32,540 nt of DNA from Lacrimispora amygdalina (GTDB taxonomy: Bacteria; Bacillota; Clostridia; Lachnospirales; Lachnospiraceae), in assembly GCF_003432035.1 (NCBI RefSeq), contig NZ_QOHO01000048.1, positions 1 to 32,540 on the forward strand, read 5' to 3'. Below the pieces are notes generated by a model, which searched no databases, was not told the origin of the DNA, and was given only the letters and a program-made list of their open reading frames with translations. Made by a program: the position numbers and the translations under genes. Of the stretch, positions 15,363-23,816 are shown piece after piece; within the stretch, counting starts at the first letter, position 1; each line of letters opens with the position of its first letter.

Positions 15363-17348
15363 TTACCAGTCAATGCTTACTTTCCCGGAACCTGTTAATG
15401 GTACCGTATAGCTGCGGTTATCCCCGCTTTGCCATATGACATTACCAGCCGCATTCTTCTTAACCGCCTTAAATTCAATTTTCTGACCTGCCGGAAGATA
15501 AACGGTTAAATCCCACTCCGGATAGTTTGGGCAGACTGCAGGACCTGCCGCTTTGCCTGGATCCCAGTTTCCAAGTTCCGCGCAGTTTCCTGAAATATAA
15601 ACGTTCTGCCCCCAGTCCGTAGACGCATTGCGGATATGAAAGGCCACTGGAATTGTCTCACCTGCGTTTTCATCTGCCACGTATATTTTAGAAGTGTCTC
15701 CGGTAAGTGTTATTGTAACTTTCCTGTCTGACGATACTGTTATTTTATCATTGGGATTCATTACATTGACTAACGTAGTTCCTGGCTTAATGGTGCTTTC
15801 GGCACGTATGGACATTGTTTCGGTATCTGTTCCTTTGGAATTATGAAATGCACATATTAATTCCTGCCCTGCATTGTTTCCGCTGTCCATTCTTCTTGAA
15901 AAAGCATAGGTATGCATTGACGTCCACATTTCACGCTGTGTACCATAGCTCAAAGCTTCATATTTTCCACGAAGATCGTTTAAAGTCCGGATAAGCTTAT
16001 ATGTATTCGTTGATGTATTAAAATAGTCTTTTAAAATATTGCCGTTACTATCCTTAGTTACCATAGACCAGCGATTCCAGGTATCTGCAATCCCGTTGAT
16101 TCCCTGACCGTTGGCATTTCCTCTGTTCTGCTCTGTCCCCTGAAAGACTACCGGAGTCCCTCTTGCTGTAAAAATAAAAGTTAATGCATTATGGAGTTTA
16201 TCAACATCTCCACCTGCTTCGGTTAGAAAGCGATTACGATCGTGATTGTCAATAAAAGTGACCATATCATTCAGATGACTTCCATAAAGATGATCCTGAG
16301 CTAAAATAGACTGAAGTGACAGTTCCGATGTGTTGTTAAAATTCTTTCCATATGCAAAATCATTTACAATTGCCTGGAACAGCGGAAAATCAAGCATACC
16401 CGTCTCAGCGTTATCTCCAACCCAGTCCTTTATAAAAACCACATGCATATCAAAGTTTTCGCCAAAGGTTGCAACACCTAAATATTCCTGTAATTCATGA
16501 ATATCATAAGGTTTCATACATTTTGCCGCATCCACCCTGGCAGCGTCTGCCCCCGTATAGGTAAACCAGTTTTTTATTGAGTCAAATATTGCACGTTTTG
16601 CATCCTGATTATCAAAGTCTATATCATCCAAACCACCCAGGTCATGATCTTCCAGCATCTGCGTGCTTGTTGATGTATGGGGATGCTCTATGTCAAAATT
16701 AATATCTCCTTTATTATGATACCATGAGACATTATTAAACGGCGCCGCCGGCTGCAACTGTGTACCCTCTTTTAATCCTGTACCATTGGTATAATGAGCA
16801 TTGCTTCCGATTCCCTGAAGGTAATCTCCTACGTGATTGGGAACAATATCAAAAATAACCTTAATTCCATTATCATGGCAAACCTCTACCAGTTCCTTCA
16901 GCTTATCCTTACTTGCCTGCGGATCTTTTGAACCAAAATAGCGGTTGGCGCGATTGGGATCAAATACATTATATCCATGATAGGCAGATGGCCACTGCTT
17001 GCCATTGGCATCCGGTATTCCCCATAGCTGTGGATCGGAAACCGGTGAAATCCAGATAGCGGTATATCCCATATCCTTAATGTAAGAAATTTTATCTATG
17101 ATTCCCTGCCAGTCACCGCCATGCATGTAACGAAAATCTTCTTCTGAGTTTTCTGCATAGCGAAAGGCTTCACCTGCTGCATTATTCGTCTTATCCCCGT
17201 CATAAAAACGATCAACCATAATCTGATAAACAGACTCTCCCCGAAGACTTTCGGCTGCATTTACCTTTGTTGGAGGTAATAGCGGCATTATCATTATGAA
17301 ACAAAGTGCAAAGCATACAATACGTTTTAATATCTTTTTCACTACCAT
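15363..17348 (-). CDS. Secreted alpha-amylase/CGTase-like GH13 enzyme with CBM20
   Basis: A 661-residue extracellular starch-degrading enzyme. A signal peptide (about 1-32, ending KVNAAES) precedes the GH13 barrel. Catalytic regions are DIVPNH (167-172), ARVDAAK (nucleophile D273), GENF (acid/base E297) and FIDNHD (D370). A C-terminal CBM20 starch-binding domain occupies roughly 567-661 (GNCAELGNWDPGKA). The barrel resembles GH13_2 CGTase or maltogenic amylase, but there is little room for the IPT-like domain usual in CGTases. I choose the ATG at 17348, which has AAGGAAGGGG upstream; an ATG 14 codons earlier has a poor site. First gene of the operon; its products would feed the transporter. 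Whether it cyclises or only hydrolyses is undecided. Confidence 0.88.
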   Translation of the reverse strand: MVVKKILKRIVCFALCFIMIMPLLPPTKVNAAESLRGESVYQIMVDRFYDGDKTNNAAGEAFRYAENSEEDFRYMHGGDWQGIIDKISYIKDMGYTAIWISPVSDPQLWGIPDANGKQWPSAYHGYNVFDPNRANRYFGSKDPQASKDKLKELVEVCHDNGIKVIFDIVPNHVGDYLQGIGSNAHYTNGTGLKEGTQLQPAAPFNNVSWYHNKGDINFDIEHPHTSTSTQMLEDHDLGGLDDIDFDNQDAKRAIFDSIKNWFTYTGADAARVDAAKCMKPYDIHELQEYLGVATFGENFDMHVVFIKDWVGDNAETGMLDFPLFQAIVNDFAYGKNFNNTSELSLQSILAQDHLYGSHLNDMVTFIDNHDRNRFLTEAGGDVDKLHNALTFIFTARGTPVVFQGTEQNRGNANGQGINGIADTWNRWSMVTKDSNGNILKDYFNTSTNTYKLIRTLNDLRGKYEALSYGTQREMWTSMHTYAFSRRMDSGNNAGQELICAFHNSKGTDTETMSIRAESTIKPGTTLVNVMNPNDKITVSSDRKVTITLTGDTSKIYVADENAGETIPVAFHIRNASTDWGQNVYISGNCAELGNWDPGKAAGPAVCPNYPEWDLTVYLPAGQKIEFKAVKKNAAGNVIWQSGDNRSYTVPLTGSGKVSIDW

Positions 17349-17413
17349 TTCCCCTTCCTTCTTCACTGTTACGTTGTTAACTATTTTCATAAAACACCGG
17401 TATTTATAAGTAA

Positions 17414-17441
17414 ATTATAACAATTCTGTTCCGAATAACAA
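17414..17441 (-). promoter_or_regulatory. Promoter of the amylase-maltodextrin operon
   Basis: TTGTTA (17436-17441), a 16-bp spacer and TATAAT (17414-17419) drive the minus-strand operon. The LacI-type palindrome lies about 30 bp upstream of the -35 box. Confidence 0.6.
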
Positions 17442-17472
17442 AGTTTTTTCGTACATATTGCTTGATTTTTCT

Positions 17473-17488
17473 AGGTAAACGTTATACT
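17473..17488. promoter_or_regulatory. LacI-family operator between divergent genes
   Basis: GTAAACGTTATAC (17475-17487) is a near-palindrome centred on AACGTT, the type bound by LacI/GalR regulators; it also resembles a catabolite (cre) site. It overlaps the likely -10 box (TATACT, 17483-17488) of the regulator gene, which suggests autoregulation. Confidence 0.6.
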
Positions 17489-17520
17489 ATTCTAATACGA
17501 GTTAAAGAAAGGGGAGTCCT

Positions 17521-18540
17521 ATGGCTGTAACGATAAAAGATGTTGCCAGAGAAGCCGGAGTTTCCACGGCTACTGTTTCTAAAATATTAAACAACAAGCC
17601 TTATATTTCGGAAAGTACTTCCAGGCGGGTTATGGAAGTAATGAAACGTCTCAATTATCATCCGAATGCCCAGGCCAGTAATTTTAAATGTAAACGTACT
17701 GGTAACATTATCTATCTTGCCGTTACGGAATTAAACACTGCATTTCATAATCCTCATATGTTTGAAATACTGTGCGGAGCACAAAATGTAATTCGGAATA
17801 AAAACTATAATTTGTCTTTCATGGGAGTTTCTGATAAACAGGATGCTTATGATTTGGCAATTAAAACGGTTGGCTGTAACACCGCTGATGGCTTGTTGGT
17901 TCATGGCTCTGCAACCTCAAGACTATTGGTTGATTTTTTAGTAAAAAATGATTTTCCACACATTATAATCGGCAGACCCCCTTTTGCCAGTCCATCTTCC
18001 TGGATTGATACCAACAATCGTGTATCCGGACAAATGGCAATGGAGTATCTGGAGAAGTGCGGCTATTGTCAAATCGCATTTATAGGAGGTCCAAGAAGTG
18101 ATGAGATTTCAAGACACCGTCTTCAGGGTTTTGTATCGTATATGAATATTAACGGTCTGGCCATACAAGATGATTTTATAAAATACGGTACGTATACAAA
18201 AGAAAGCGGATATTTAATGATGGAAGAGCTGCTATGCCAGCCCACTCTTCCCGATGCAGTTATCTGTGAAAATAATCAGATTGCAATGGGAGCCGTCCGT
18301 GCAATTGAAAAACATCTGTTATCAATACCAGAAGATATTGGACTCATTACTTTTGACGATTATCCCTTATCTCAGCTCATTGATCCTCCCCTTACAGTTG
18401 TTGACATTGATGTACATGAAATGGGAAGACAGGCGGCTTCTATATTATTGCAAAAGATTAAGAATCCGTCTCTTCAAGTCCAGTCATTTGTGACTCTTCC
18501 TAATCTGATTATCCGCTCATCAACGAAAAATCAAAACTAA
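17521..18540 (+). CDS. LacI-family transcriptional regulator of the maltodextrin locus
   Basis: A 339-residue repressor. The N-terminal helix-turn-helix (VTIKDVAREAGVSTATVSKI) and hinge region (YHPNAQA) are canonical LacI/GalR. The periplasmic-binding-like core follows, with GLLVHGSATS, CGYCQIAFIGG and a later ITFDDYPLSQLIDPPLTV. An AAAGGGGAG site precedes the ATG. It is divergent from the amylase operon, and an AACGTT-centred palindrome lies between the two. It probably represses the operon and its own gene until maltose or a maltodextrin binds. The inducer is inferred from context only. Confidence 0.88.
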   Translation: MAVTIKDVAREAGVSTATVSKILNNKPYISESTSRRVMEVMKRLNYHPNAQASNFKCKRTGNIIYLAVTELNTAFHNPHMFEILCGAQNVIRNKNYNLSFMGVSDKQDAYDLAIKTVGCNTADGLLVHGSATSRLLVDFLVKNDFPHIIIGRPPFASPSSWIDTNNRVSGQMAMEYLEKCGYCQIAFIGGPRSDEISRHRLQGFVSYMNINGLAIQDDFIKYGTYTKESGYLMMEELLCQPTLPDAVICENNQIAMGAVRAIEKHLLSIPEDIGLITFDDYPLSQLIDPPLTVVDIDVHEMGRQAASILLQKIKNPSLQVQSFVTLPNLIIRSSTKNQN

Positions 18541-18550
18541 ATGGGATAAT

Positions 18551-19723
18551 TTAATTTAAAAACGGCTTAATTACTTTTATCCAATTAATAATTGTATCAA
18601 GAACTAGTTTGGTATTCCCTGCATTACAATGATTTTCAGCGTTTTCTTTTTCAGTAAAAAGCCTATAAGTAAGAGAATTCACATTTTTCAACTCCTCAAT
18701 GATGGGTTTGTAAAAATCAACAGGAATAAAATGATCTTTTTCAGCGCCTATAAGCAGAAAATCCTGTGTTATTTGTGAGGCAACATCCATGTATTGGAAT
18801 TGATTTATCTTTTTCAAATACTCATATGGAGTGTGCACACCCATGTTATGCATTCCATGGTTTATTGCCCATTCAATCATCGGATCTTTCTTCATTAAAC
18901 TCTTCATTATTAAATTAATAACTTCTTCATTTTCCATTTCCATCAGTAAACGGGTCACTTGCTGAAAGTTCTTAGGCATATCATATAGAAACAGTTCAAA
19001 CAGATTGGGCAGTAAACTCCAGGCAACAACCCGTTTAATCCGCCCTTCAAATGCAGCCGCTCTCGGCGCTAACATTCCGCCAAGAGATAGCCCAATAATC
19101 GTTACATCATTTAGATTGTAATAATCCAATATCGTTTTTACCGGAATTTCCCATTGTGGAATAAATGTCAAGCCTTCTTTTCTTAGCGCTCCCCCCTGAC
19201 CAGGTCCTTCAAAAAGGTAAACTGCAAAGCCGTTTTCGCGGAGATAGAGCATCATTGGTACAAACTCTTCCATATAAGAATCATATCCGCCATGGAGCAA
19301 AATGGTATCCGTAAATTTACCGTCTTCGGGAATCGTATATAACACAGGAAGGTGCGCCGCACCAAATGGTACTAAATCTCTTTTAATCATTTGGGATTTG
19401 AATAAATCGGCATGATAATCATAGAAAAGATTAACGGCTTTGTCATATGTCGTGATTTTAGCAGGATGTCCGTCGTACATAAAGAATTCCGCCATGCGAT
19501 AGTAAGCGATAGCATTTTCCATACGTTTTTCCTGCAAGGCTTTTTCCGCTAATTCCAGTAGTTCCTTTTCCCATGTCGCAGCATCCGTAATTTTGGCAGC
19601 CACGGCTTTAAGTTCTTCCAAATCCCCATTACTCCAAGCGTAAGTACGATTTAATTGATAATTGAAGTTTGGATTGGTATGAAACTTATAAGTTCCTTTT
19701 TTAAATTTAATTTGACTAGTCAT
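18551..19723 (-). CDS. Alpha/beta hydrolase (FrsA/DPHN-hydrolase-like)
   Basis: A 390-residue cytoplasmic hydrolase. An N-terminal helical region (about 1-110) precedes the alpha/beta fold. Visible elements are the oxyanion-hole region LLHGGYDSY (143-150), GPGQGG, the nucleophile elbow GLSLGG (Ser 213), an acid in LLIGAEKDHFIP (Asp 330) and the catalytic His in ENAENHCNAGN (His 365). The layout resembles 2,6-dihydropseudooxynicotine hydrolase and FrsA-type proteins, so C-C or ester bond cleavage is possible. The substrate is unknown. A broken flavoprotein gene and a divergent TetR-family regulator lie upstream, suggesting a small detoxification-type cluster. An AAAGGAGG site precedes the ATG. 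Confidence 0.8.
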   Translation of the reverse strand: MTSQIKFKKGTYKFHTNPNFNYQLNRTYAWSNGDLEELKAVAAKITDAATWEKELLELAEKALQEKRMENAIAYYRMAEFFMYDGHPAKITTYDKAVNLFYDYHADLFKSQMIKRDLVPFGAAHLPVLYTIPEDGKFTDTILLHGGYDSYMEEFVPMMLYLRENGFAVYLFEGPGQGGALRKEGLTFIPQWEIPVKTILDYYNLNDVTIIGLSLGGMLAPRAAAFEGRIKRVVAWSLLPNLFELFLYDMPKNFQQVTRLLMEMENEEVINLIMKSLMKKDPMIEWAINHGMHNMGVHTPYEYLKKINQFQYMDVASQITQDFLLIGAEKDHFIPVDFYKPIIEELKNVNSLTYRLFTEKENAENHCNAGNTKLVLDTIINWIKVIKPFLN

Positions 19724-19762
19724 TATAAATCCTCCTTTAATGATGGTTAATATGTATAAATT

Positions 19763-20119
19763 TTATTTAAATGTTGAGACAACTGCTCTGTCTGCAAAAT
19801 GTCTTAAAACTTAGGCAGATAGTGCTTTTAATGTGGATGGTGCAGAAAGGTAATAGCAGGGAGATGCCAATGCGATGGCATCAGCCATCTCGATCTTTTC
19901 CTTAACCATATTTATATCGTCTTCTAAAACACAATTATGAGAATTACTGCAAGCAAAACAACCTCTGCAAGGTAAAATTTTTAACGCCCCCAAATATAAA
20001 ACTTCAATTTCATGCCCTGCTTCTTTGGCTGGTTGCAGTAATTTGTTTAAAATAATTGAACTGTTACCATTTTTTCGATTACTAACGCAGATTCCTAATA
20101 TCTTTTTGGAATTAATCAT
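19763..20119 (-). pseudogene. Truncated NADPH-dependent FMN reductase-like flavoprotein
   Basis: From the ATG at 20119 (AAAGGAG site) the frame gives KILGICVSNRKNGNSSIIL, the flavodoxin phosphate loop, then a cysteine-rich PCRGCFACSNSHNC and SPCYYLSAPSTLKAL. A TAA stop at 19811-19813 cuts it at about 102 residues. Intact homologues run to 180-250 residues. Downstream in the same frame the codons ADRAVVSTFK continue the expected 'LKAL-x-DR' family sequence before a second stop at 19763. A small insertion or rearrangement thus broke the gene and the rest was lost. It would have used FMN for reduction, possibly with the adjoining hydrolase. An N-terminal extension from another ATG at 20149 is less likely. 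Confidence 0.7.
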
Positions 20120-20217
20120 AATTTTACTCCTTTCATTCATTCGTTTCATAGTACTTCATATACAAGTTAGTATTATTTCGGCTTATTATCAATCACCAAA
20201 AAACCCTCATGTATTTG

Positions 20218-20251
20218 ATAAGCAACAACTATTGTATTAATTGTTGCTTAT
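20218..20251. promoter_or_regulatory. Inverted repeat in the TetR/flavoprotein divergent region
   Basis: ATAAGCAACAA (20218-20228) and TTGTTGCTTAT (20241-20251) form a perfect 11-bp inverted repeat with a 12-bp spacer. It lies between the divergent genes and is a good candidate operator for the TetR-family protein. A hairpin terminator is the alternative. Confidence 0.5.
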
Positions 20252-20331
20252 TTATATAAATCAAGAAACCCTGATGGTTTTCAATTCATTTAATAACAGG
20301 AGATACAGGAAATTGCAAATGCTGGATTCTG

Positions 20332-20360
20332 TTGCTTTTCTCTTCTAAATTTAGTAAAAT
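20332..20360 (+). promoter_or_regulatory. Promoter of the TetR-family gene
   Basis: TTGCTT (20332-20337), 17 bp and TAAAAT (20355-20360) lie just before the gene's ribosome binding site. A TTG that could extend the frame is in fact this -35 box. Confidence 0.5.
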
Positions 20361-20382
20361 ACAATTAAAAGAAGGTGTGCCT

Positions 20383-20967
20383 ATGGATTACAAATTAGAT
20401 CTACGCGTAATTAAAACACAAAATAATATAAAAAATACATTTATTCAATTACTTAATGAAAAGGATTTTGATCAGATAACAATCCAAAACATATTAGAAA
20501 AAGCACTAATAAATCGTTCAACTTTTTATAAATATTATGCAGACAAATTTGATCTTGCTAAAACTATTTCTGAAGAAATTCTTACTGACTATTCCCTATT
20601 CCTGGATGAAAGATTTGCAGACAAAAATAGCGATGATTTATCACAATATATAAAAGCCGTCTATGATAAACTTCTGAAACAAAAAGATATGATATGCGCT
20701 CTATGGAAAATTAATACATATTCTATACATGTTTACGATGATATGCAGATGCTGTTGAAAAACAAATACAAAGCTTATATAACTGAGCACAATGTATCCA
20801 ATACAGAACTTGCCGATTACCATGCATGTATCTATGCATCTTTAGTCACAACCACAATAAAATATATTTTTGACAATAATGGACAAAGTATGACTCATAA
20901 GATTGTTGAAAGTTTAAAACCTATTTTAGATTCAGTTGTCTTTCATCAAGATATAAGCTTGAAGTGA
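20383..20967 (+). CDS. TetR/AcrR-family transcriptional regulator
   Basis: A 194-residue repressor starting MDYKLDLRVIKTQNNIKNTF. The DNA-binding domain ends in ITIQNILEKALINRSTFYKY, the typical TetR helix-turn-helix with its RSTFYxYY signature. The C-terminal ligand domain resembles the regulators seen beside dihydroxyacetone-kinase or reductase genes. I choose the ATG at 20383 with its GAAGG site, because the longer frame runs through the promoter. It is divergent from the broken flavoprotein and the hydrolase, which it probably controls through the nearby inverted repeat. A strong terminator follows. The ligand is unknown. Confidence 0.85.
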   Translation: MDYKLDLRVIKTQNNIKNTFIQLLNEKDFDQITIQNILEKALINRSTFYKYYADKFDLAKTISEEILTDYSLFLDERFADKNSDDLSQYIKAVYDKLLKQKDMICALWKINTYSIHVYDDMQMLLKNKYKAYITEHNVSNTELADYHACIYASLVTTTIKYIFDNNGQSMTHKIVESLKPILDSVVFHQDISLK

Positions 20968-21017
20968 TACTAATATTACATTAAATTCGGCATTAATATC
21001 TATGATGACACATAGCA

Positions 21018-21073
21018 TAAGCCACCAAGATCAAAGAATGATTTTTGGTGGCTTAGCTTATGCCATGTTTTTT
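21018..21073 (+). terminator. Terminator between convergent TetR and gpmA genes
   Basis: TAAGCCACCAA (21018-21028) and TTGGTGGCTTA (21045-21055) form a perfect 11-bp stem. A T6 run follows at 21068-21073. It probably serves both converging transcripts. Confidence 0.8.
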
Positions 21074-21083
21074 ACCTATGTAT

Positions 21084-21851
21084 CTATACAGCGCTTTTTA
21101 TTGATTTTGTTTTTCCCTGATTTGCTACCATTTTCATTTTAGCAGCTATTACATCAGGATTTCCTAAAAACTGCTTTTTAATGACCGAGAGTGAATCATC
21201 CAGTCTATATACTAACGGGATGCCCGTTGCCAGATTAAGCTCTATGATTTCCTGCTGGGAAAGATGCTCCAGATACATAATCAGGGCCCTCAGGGAGTTT
21301 CCATGTGCTGTAATCAGTACCCTTTTTCCTTCCATAAGCTGTGGTCTGATCTGCTTTTCAAAGTATGGAATAACCCTCGCGATGGTGTCTTTCAGACTTT
21401 CCGCTAACGGCAATTGGTTTTCCTCCACATTATGATATGCTTTCTGATGCGACGGATTTCTTTCATCCTGCGGCTCCAGAGACGGTGGCTGTACATCAAA
21501 AGAACGCCGCCAGATTCTCACCTGTTCCTCTCCATATTTTTCAGCCGTCTGTGACTTATTTAATCCCTGTAATGTCCCATAATGGCGCTCATTAAGCTGC
21601 CAGGCCTTTATTACAGGCAGCCATTCTGCATCCATTTCCTCCAGAGCTAAATTCAGCGTATGGATTGCACGTTTCAGATAAGAGGTATAGCAGATGTCAA
21701 ATTCATATCCCTGCTCCTTAAACAGCCGGCCAGCTTCTCTTGCTTCTTCTTTTCCGGCTTCTGATAAGTCAACATCTGTCCAGCCGGTAAACAGATTTTC
21801 TAAATTCCAGATACTTTCTCCATGACGGAGCAATACTAATTGATGACTCAT
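21084..21851 (-). CDS. gpmA: 2,3-bisphosphoglycerate-dependent phosphoglycerate mutase
   Basis: A cytoplasmic 255-residue glycolytic enzyme interconverting 3- and 2-phosphoglycerate. The phosphohistidine motif is LLRHGES (His 10), followed by [15 protein letters not shown], the substrate-binding [13 protein letters not shown] and the second catalytic His in [12 protein letters not shown] (His 183). I start at the ATG at 21851 with GGAGGGACTGAAT upstream; the frame's earlier ATG lies inside the aldolase gene. It lies 13 bp downstream of the class I aldolase gene in a two-gene glycolytic operon. Length is normal for the cofactor-dependent family. Confidence 0.93.
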   Translation of the reverse strand: MSHQLVLLRHGESIWNLENLFTGWTDVDLSEAGKEEAREAGRLFKEQGYEFDICYTSYLKRAIHTLNLALEEMDAEWLPVIKAWQLNERHYGTLQGLNKSQTAEKYGEEQVRIWRRSFDVQPPSLEPQDERNPSHQKAYHNVEENQLPLAESLKDTIARVIPYFEKQIRPQLMEGKRVLITAHGNSLRALIMYLEHLSQQEIIELNLATGIPLVYRLDDSLSVIKKQFLGNPDVIAAKMKMVANQGKTKSIKSAV

Positions 21852-21864
21852 ATTCAGTCCCTCC

Positions 21865-22749
21865 CTATAAGGATGCTTCGTAAATTTCAATAATTGTTTT
21901 CAATAATACCGCATCAAATTCCTGCTGTGTCTGCTTTACGGAAAGTTCAGAAAGAAGTGCTCTGGAAAAGCTGGCTATCAGTTTCGGGTTCTGCCTCAAC
22001 AGTTCATTTGCCTCTTTACGGCTGTATCCACCGGAAAGTGCCACAATTCGCACAACTCTCGGATCATTCATTAGTCCATTGTAAGTTCCAGCTACAGAAG
22101 GGATCGACACCTTCAGCATAATATTCATTGAATCATCCAGTTTTTTCAGATGGTTTTCAATTTCCCCAATCAACATCTCCTCTGCTTCTTGTTTGCTGCT
22201 GCTATGAATGTCTACCTCCGGTTCCAAAATCGGAACAAATCCGGCATCTGCAATTTTCTGGCCTAATTCAAACTGCTGTTCTACAATCGCATGAATACCA
22301 TCACCATTTGCTTCATGGATAACGGAACGCATTTTTGTTCCAAAAATATTTTTAGCGGTTGCTCTGTTTAAAAGTTCTTCCAGCTTAGGAATCGGTTTCA
22401 TCATCTGAACTCCGTCTTTTTCTTCCTCCAGTCCATTGTCTATTTTCAAAAAAGGAACAATCCCTTTTTTCTCCCATAGATAATCCGCAGTATACAGATT
22501 GTCAATTTTACGTTCCATTGTTTTTTCAAACAGGATTGCCCCTAATATATGATTGGACGAAAATGCCTTACTTGCGATAATCCGGCTTCTCATCTGCTGA
22601 ATCAGATCATACATTTCATCCTCTGTATGGTATTCTGACATCTCAATTCCATAGTCTCTCAACGCCTTTGGTGTGCTTCCTCCGCTCTGATCCAATGCTG
22701 CAATGAATCCTTTACCATGCTTCATTCGTTCTAATTGTTCTGTTTTCAT
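21865..22749 (-). CDS. fda: Class I fructose-bisphosphate aldolase
   Basis: A 294-residue Schiff-base aldolase of the Gram-positive (staphylococcal Fda) type, cleaving fructose 1,6-bisphosphate in glycolysis. Landmarks are [42 protein letters not shown] and MLKVSIPS, where Lys 213 is the probable Schiff-base lysine. ALSGGYSR near the C-terminus binds phosphate. Two ATGs three codons apart are possible; the one at 22749 is about 10 bp from AAAGGAGG, the other only 2 bp. A TTGACA promoter lies about 170 bp upstream. It is followed directly by gpmA. The enzyme needs no metal, unlike the class II aldolase common in Clostridia. Confidence 0.92.
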   Translation of the reverse strand: MKTEQLERMKHGKGFIAALDQSGGSTPKALRDYGIEMSEYHTEDEMYDLIQQMRSRIIASKAFSSNHILGAILFEKTMERKIDNLYTADYLWEKKGIVPFLKIDNGLEEEKDGVQMMKPIPKLEELLNRATAKNIFGTKMRSVIHEANGDGIHAIVEQQFELGQKIADAGFVPILEPEVDIHSSSKQEAEEMLIGEIENHLKKLDDSMNIMLKVSIPSVAGTYNGLMNDPRVVRIVALSGGYSRKEANELLRQNPKLIASFSRALLSELSVKQTQQEFDAVLLKTIIEIYEASL

Positions 22750-22918
22750 GTTATACATAGCCTCCTTTCTCTTTTACACCACTTTTCAGATATGTAATAA
22801 CTTCATCATTAAAGCTGTTAATCTTGTTATTGTTGAAGTCTTTACTAATACTTCTTTTAACTAACACACTATTTCACTACTTTAGAACGGTTAGTTATTG
22901 CTAACTCCTTTTGTAATT

Positions 22919-22947
22919 AGTATGCACCCTTTTTAGTTGTATGTCAA
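22919..22947 (-). promoter_or_regulatory. Promoter of the aldolase-gpmA operon
   Basis: TTGACA (22942-22947), 17 bp and CATACT (22919-22924). A GTTAG-N6-CTAAC inverted repeat just downstream (about 22890-22905) could be an operator. The leader before the aldolase start is about 160 nt with nothing else recognised. Confidence 0.5.
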
Positions 22948-22986
22948 GCTTACTATTAAATAAATAATTGAAAGCCTTCTTTGATA

Positions 22987-23030
22987 AAACGGGACATGGT
23001 ATATTAATCTGACTGCCCTGTCCCATTTTA
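22987..23030 (-). terminator. Terminator of the GNAT acetyltransferase gene
   Basis: GGGACA (22991-22996) pairs with TGTCCC (23019-23024), with additional GG/CC pairing inside. On the minus strand the stem is followed by GTTTTATC. Confidence 0.6.
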
Positions 23031-23050
23031 GCAAAGCGTAATTCATAACT

Positions 23051-23701
23051 TCATATGATTTTTGAATGGCTATGTATATAAAATTCTTCCTGGCTTGGTT
23101 GGAATTTCTTTTCCATTTTTTCAAAATTTAAATCAAACTGCTCCATCGCTTTTTCATCTGTCTGATAGACTTCGCTTTCGATATAGCGCCACTTTCTTTT
23201 TTCCAGACACCCCTGTGTTAACTCTTTCACCAGCATGGCCGCCGGATAGAAGTCCTCTTTTATACAAATATCAAATTTTTTACAGCTTTTAAACCCGCGG
23301 GAAACATAATTATCAGGATTTCCAAAAATCACAATGACATCGTACGACATTTGTTTTGCCTTTGCAAATGAATACTCAAGCAGGGCTTTTCCATATCCTT
23401 TTCTTTGAAACTCAGGAAGAACACTCAAGGGTCCAAAGGTCAGTATCTGCTTTTCACGGTTTTCCTCATCTACAAGTTTTGCTTTCGTGTACATGATATT
23501 TCCGATAATGCAATTGTCTTTTTCAAGGATAAAGTCCAGCTCAGGTATGAAATCCGGATGATTTCTCATAACATGTACCAAATAATGTTCACTGCAGCCC
23601 GGAACATTTAAATTCCAAAAGGCCTTTCTAGTTAAATTCTCTACTTCCCACTGATCCTCTGCCTTCTCATTTCTAATGGTATAGATCTCTTTACTGTTCA
23701 A
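23051..23701 (-). CDS. GNAT-family N-acetyltransferase (YhbS-like)
   Basis: A 216-residue cytoplasmic acetyltransferase. The GNAT core includes IIGNIMYTKAKL, LTFGPLSVLPEFQRKGYGKA, the last part (QRKGYGKA) being the acetyl-CoA pyrophosphate-binding motif, and VIVIFGNPDNYVSRGFK. The C-terminal half (KKFDICIKEDFYPAAMLVKE) matches YhbS-like members. The acetylated substrate is unknown. A GAGGGAG site precedes the ATG and a terminator follows. It appears monocistronic. Family membership is secure from the Q-R-K-G-Y-G motif; function beyond that is not. Confidence 0.85.
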   Translation of the reverse strand: MNSKEIYTIRNEKAEDQWEVENLTRKAFWNLNVPGCSEHYLVHVMRNHPDFIPELDFILEKDNCIIGNIMYTKAKLVDEENREKQILTFGPLSVLPEFQRKGYGKALLEYSFAKAKQMSYDVIVIFGNPDNYVSRGFKSCKKFDICIKEDFYPAAMLVKELTQGCLEKRKWRYIESEVYQTDEKAMEQFDLNFEKMEKKFQPSQEEFYIHSHSKII

Positions 23702-23774
23702 TTTATCTCCCTCCGAATTCTATCATGATCTCTGAATTAAACAGAAATTGATGTTTAACCATATAGGTGATTCT

Positions 23775-23816
23775 CGAAGTCCCAGCATTCAAGATACAGT
23801 TGCTGGCATTACTTCG
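23775..23816 (-). terminator. Hairpin overlapping the stop of the 140-aa hypothetical gene
   Basis: CGAAGT (23775-23780) pairs with ACTTCG (23811-23816), and CCAGC pairs with GCTGG inside it. There is no T-run, so terminator function is uncertain. Confidence 0.35.

Noticed and set aside
22933-23124. 63-codon minus-strand frame
   Set aside because: It overlaps the GNAT gene and its terminator in another frame, without a ribosome binding site.
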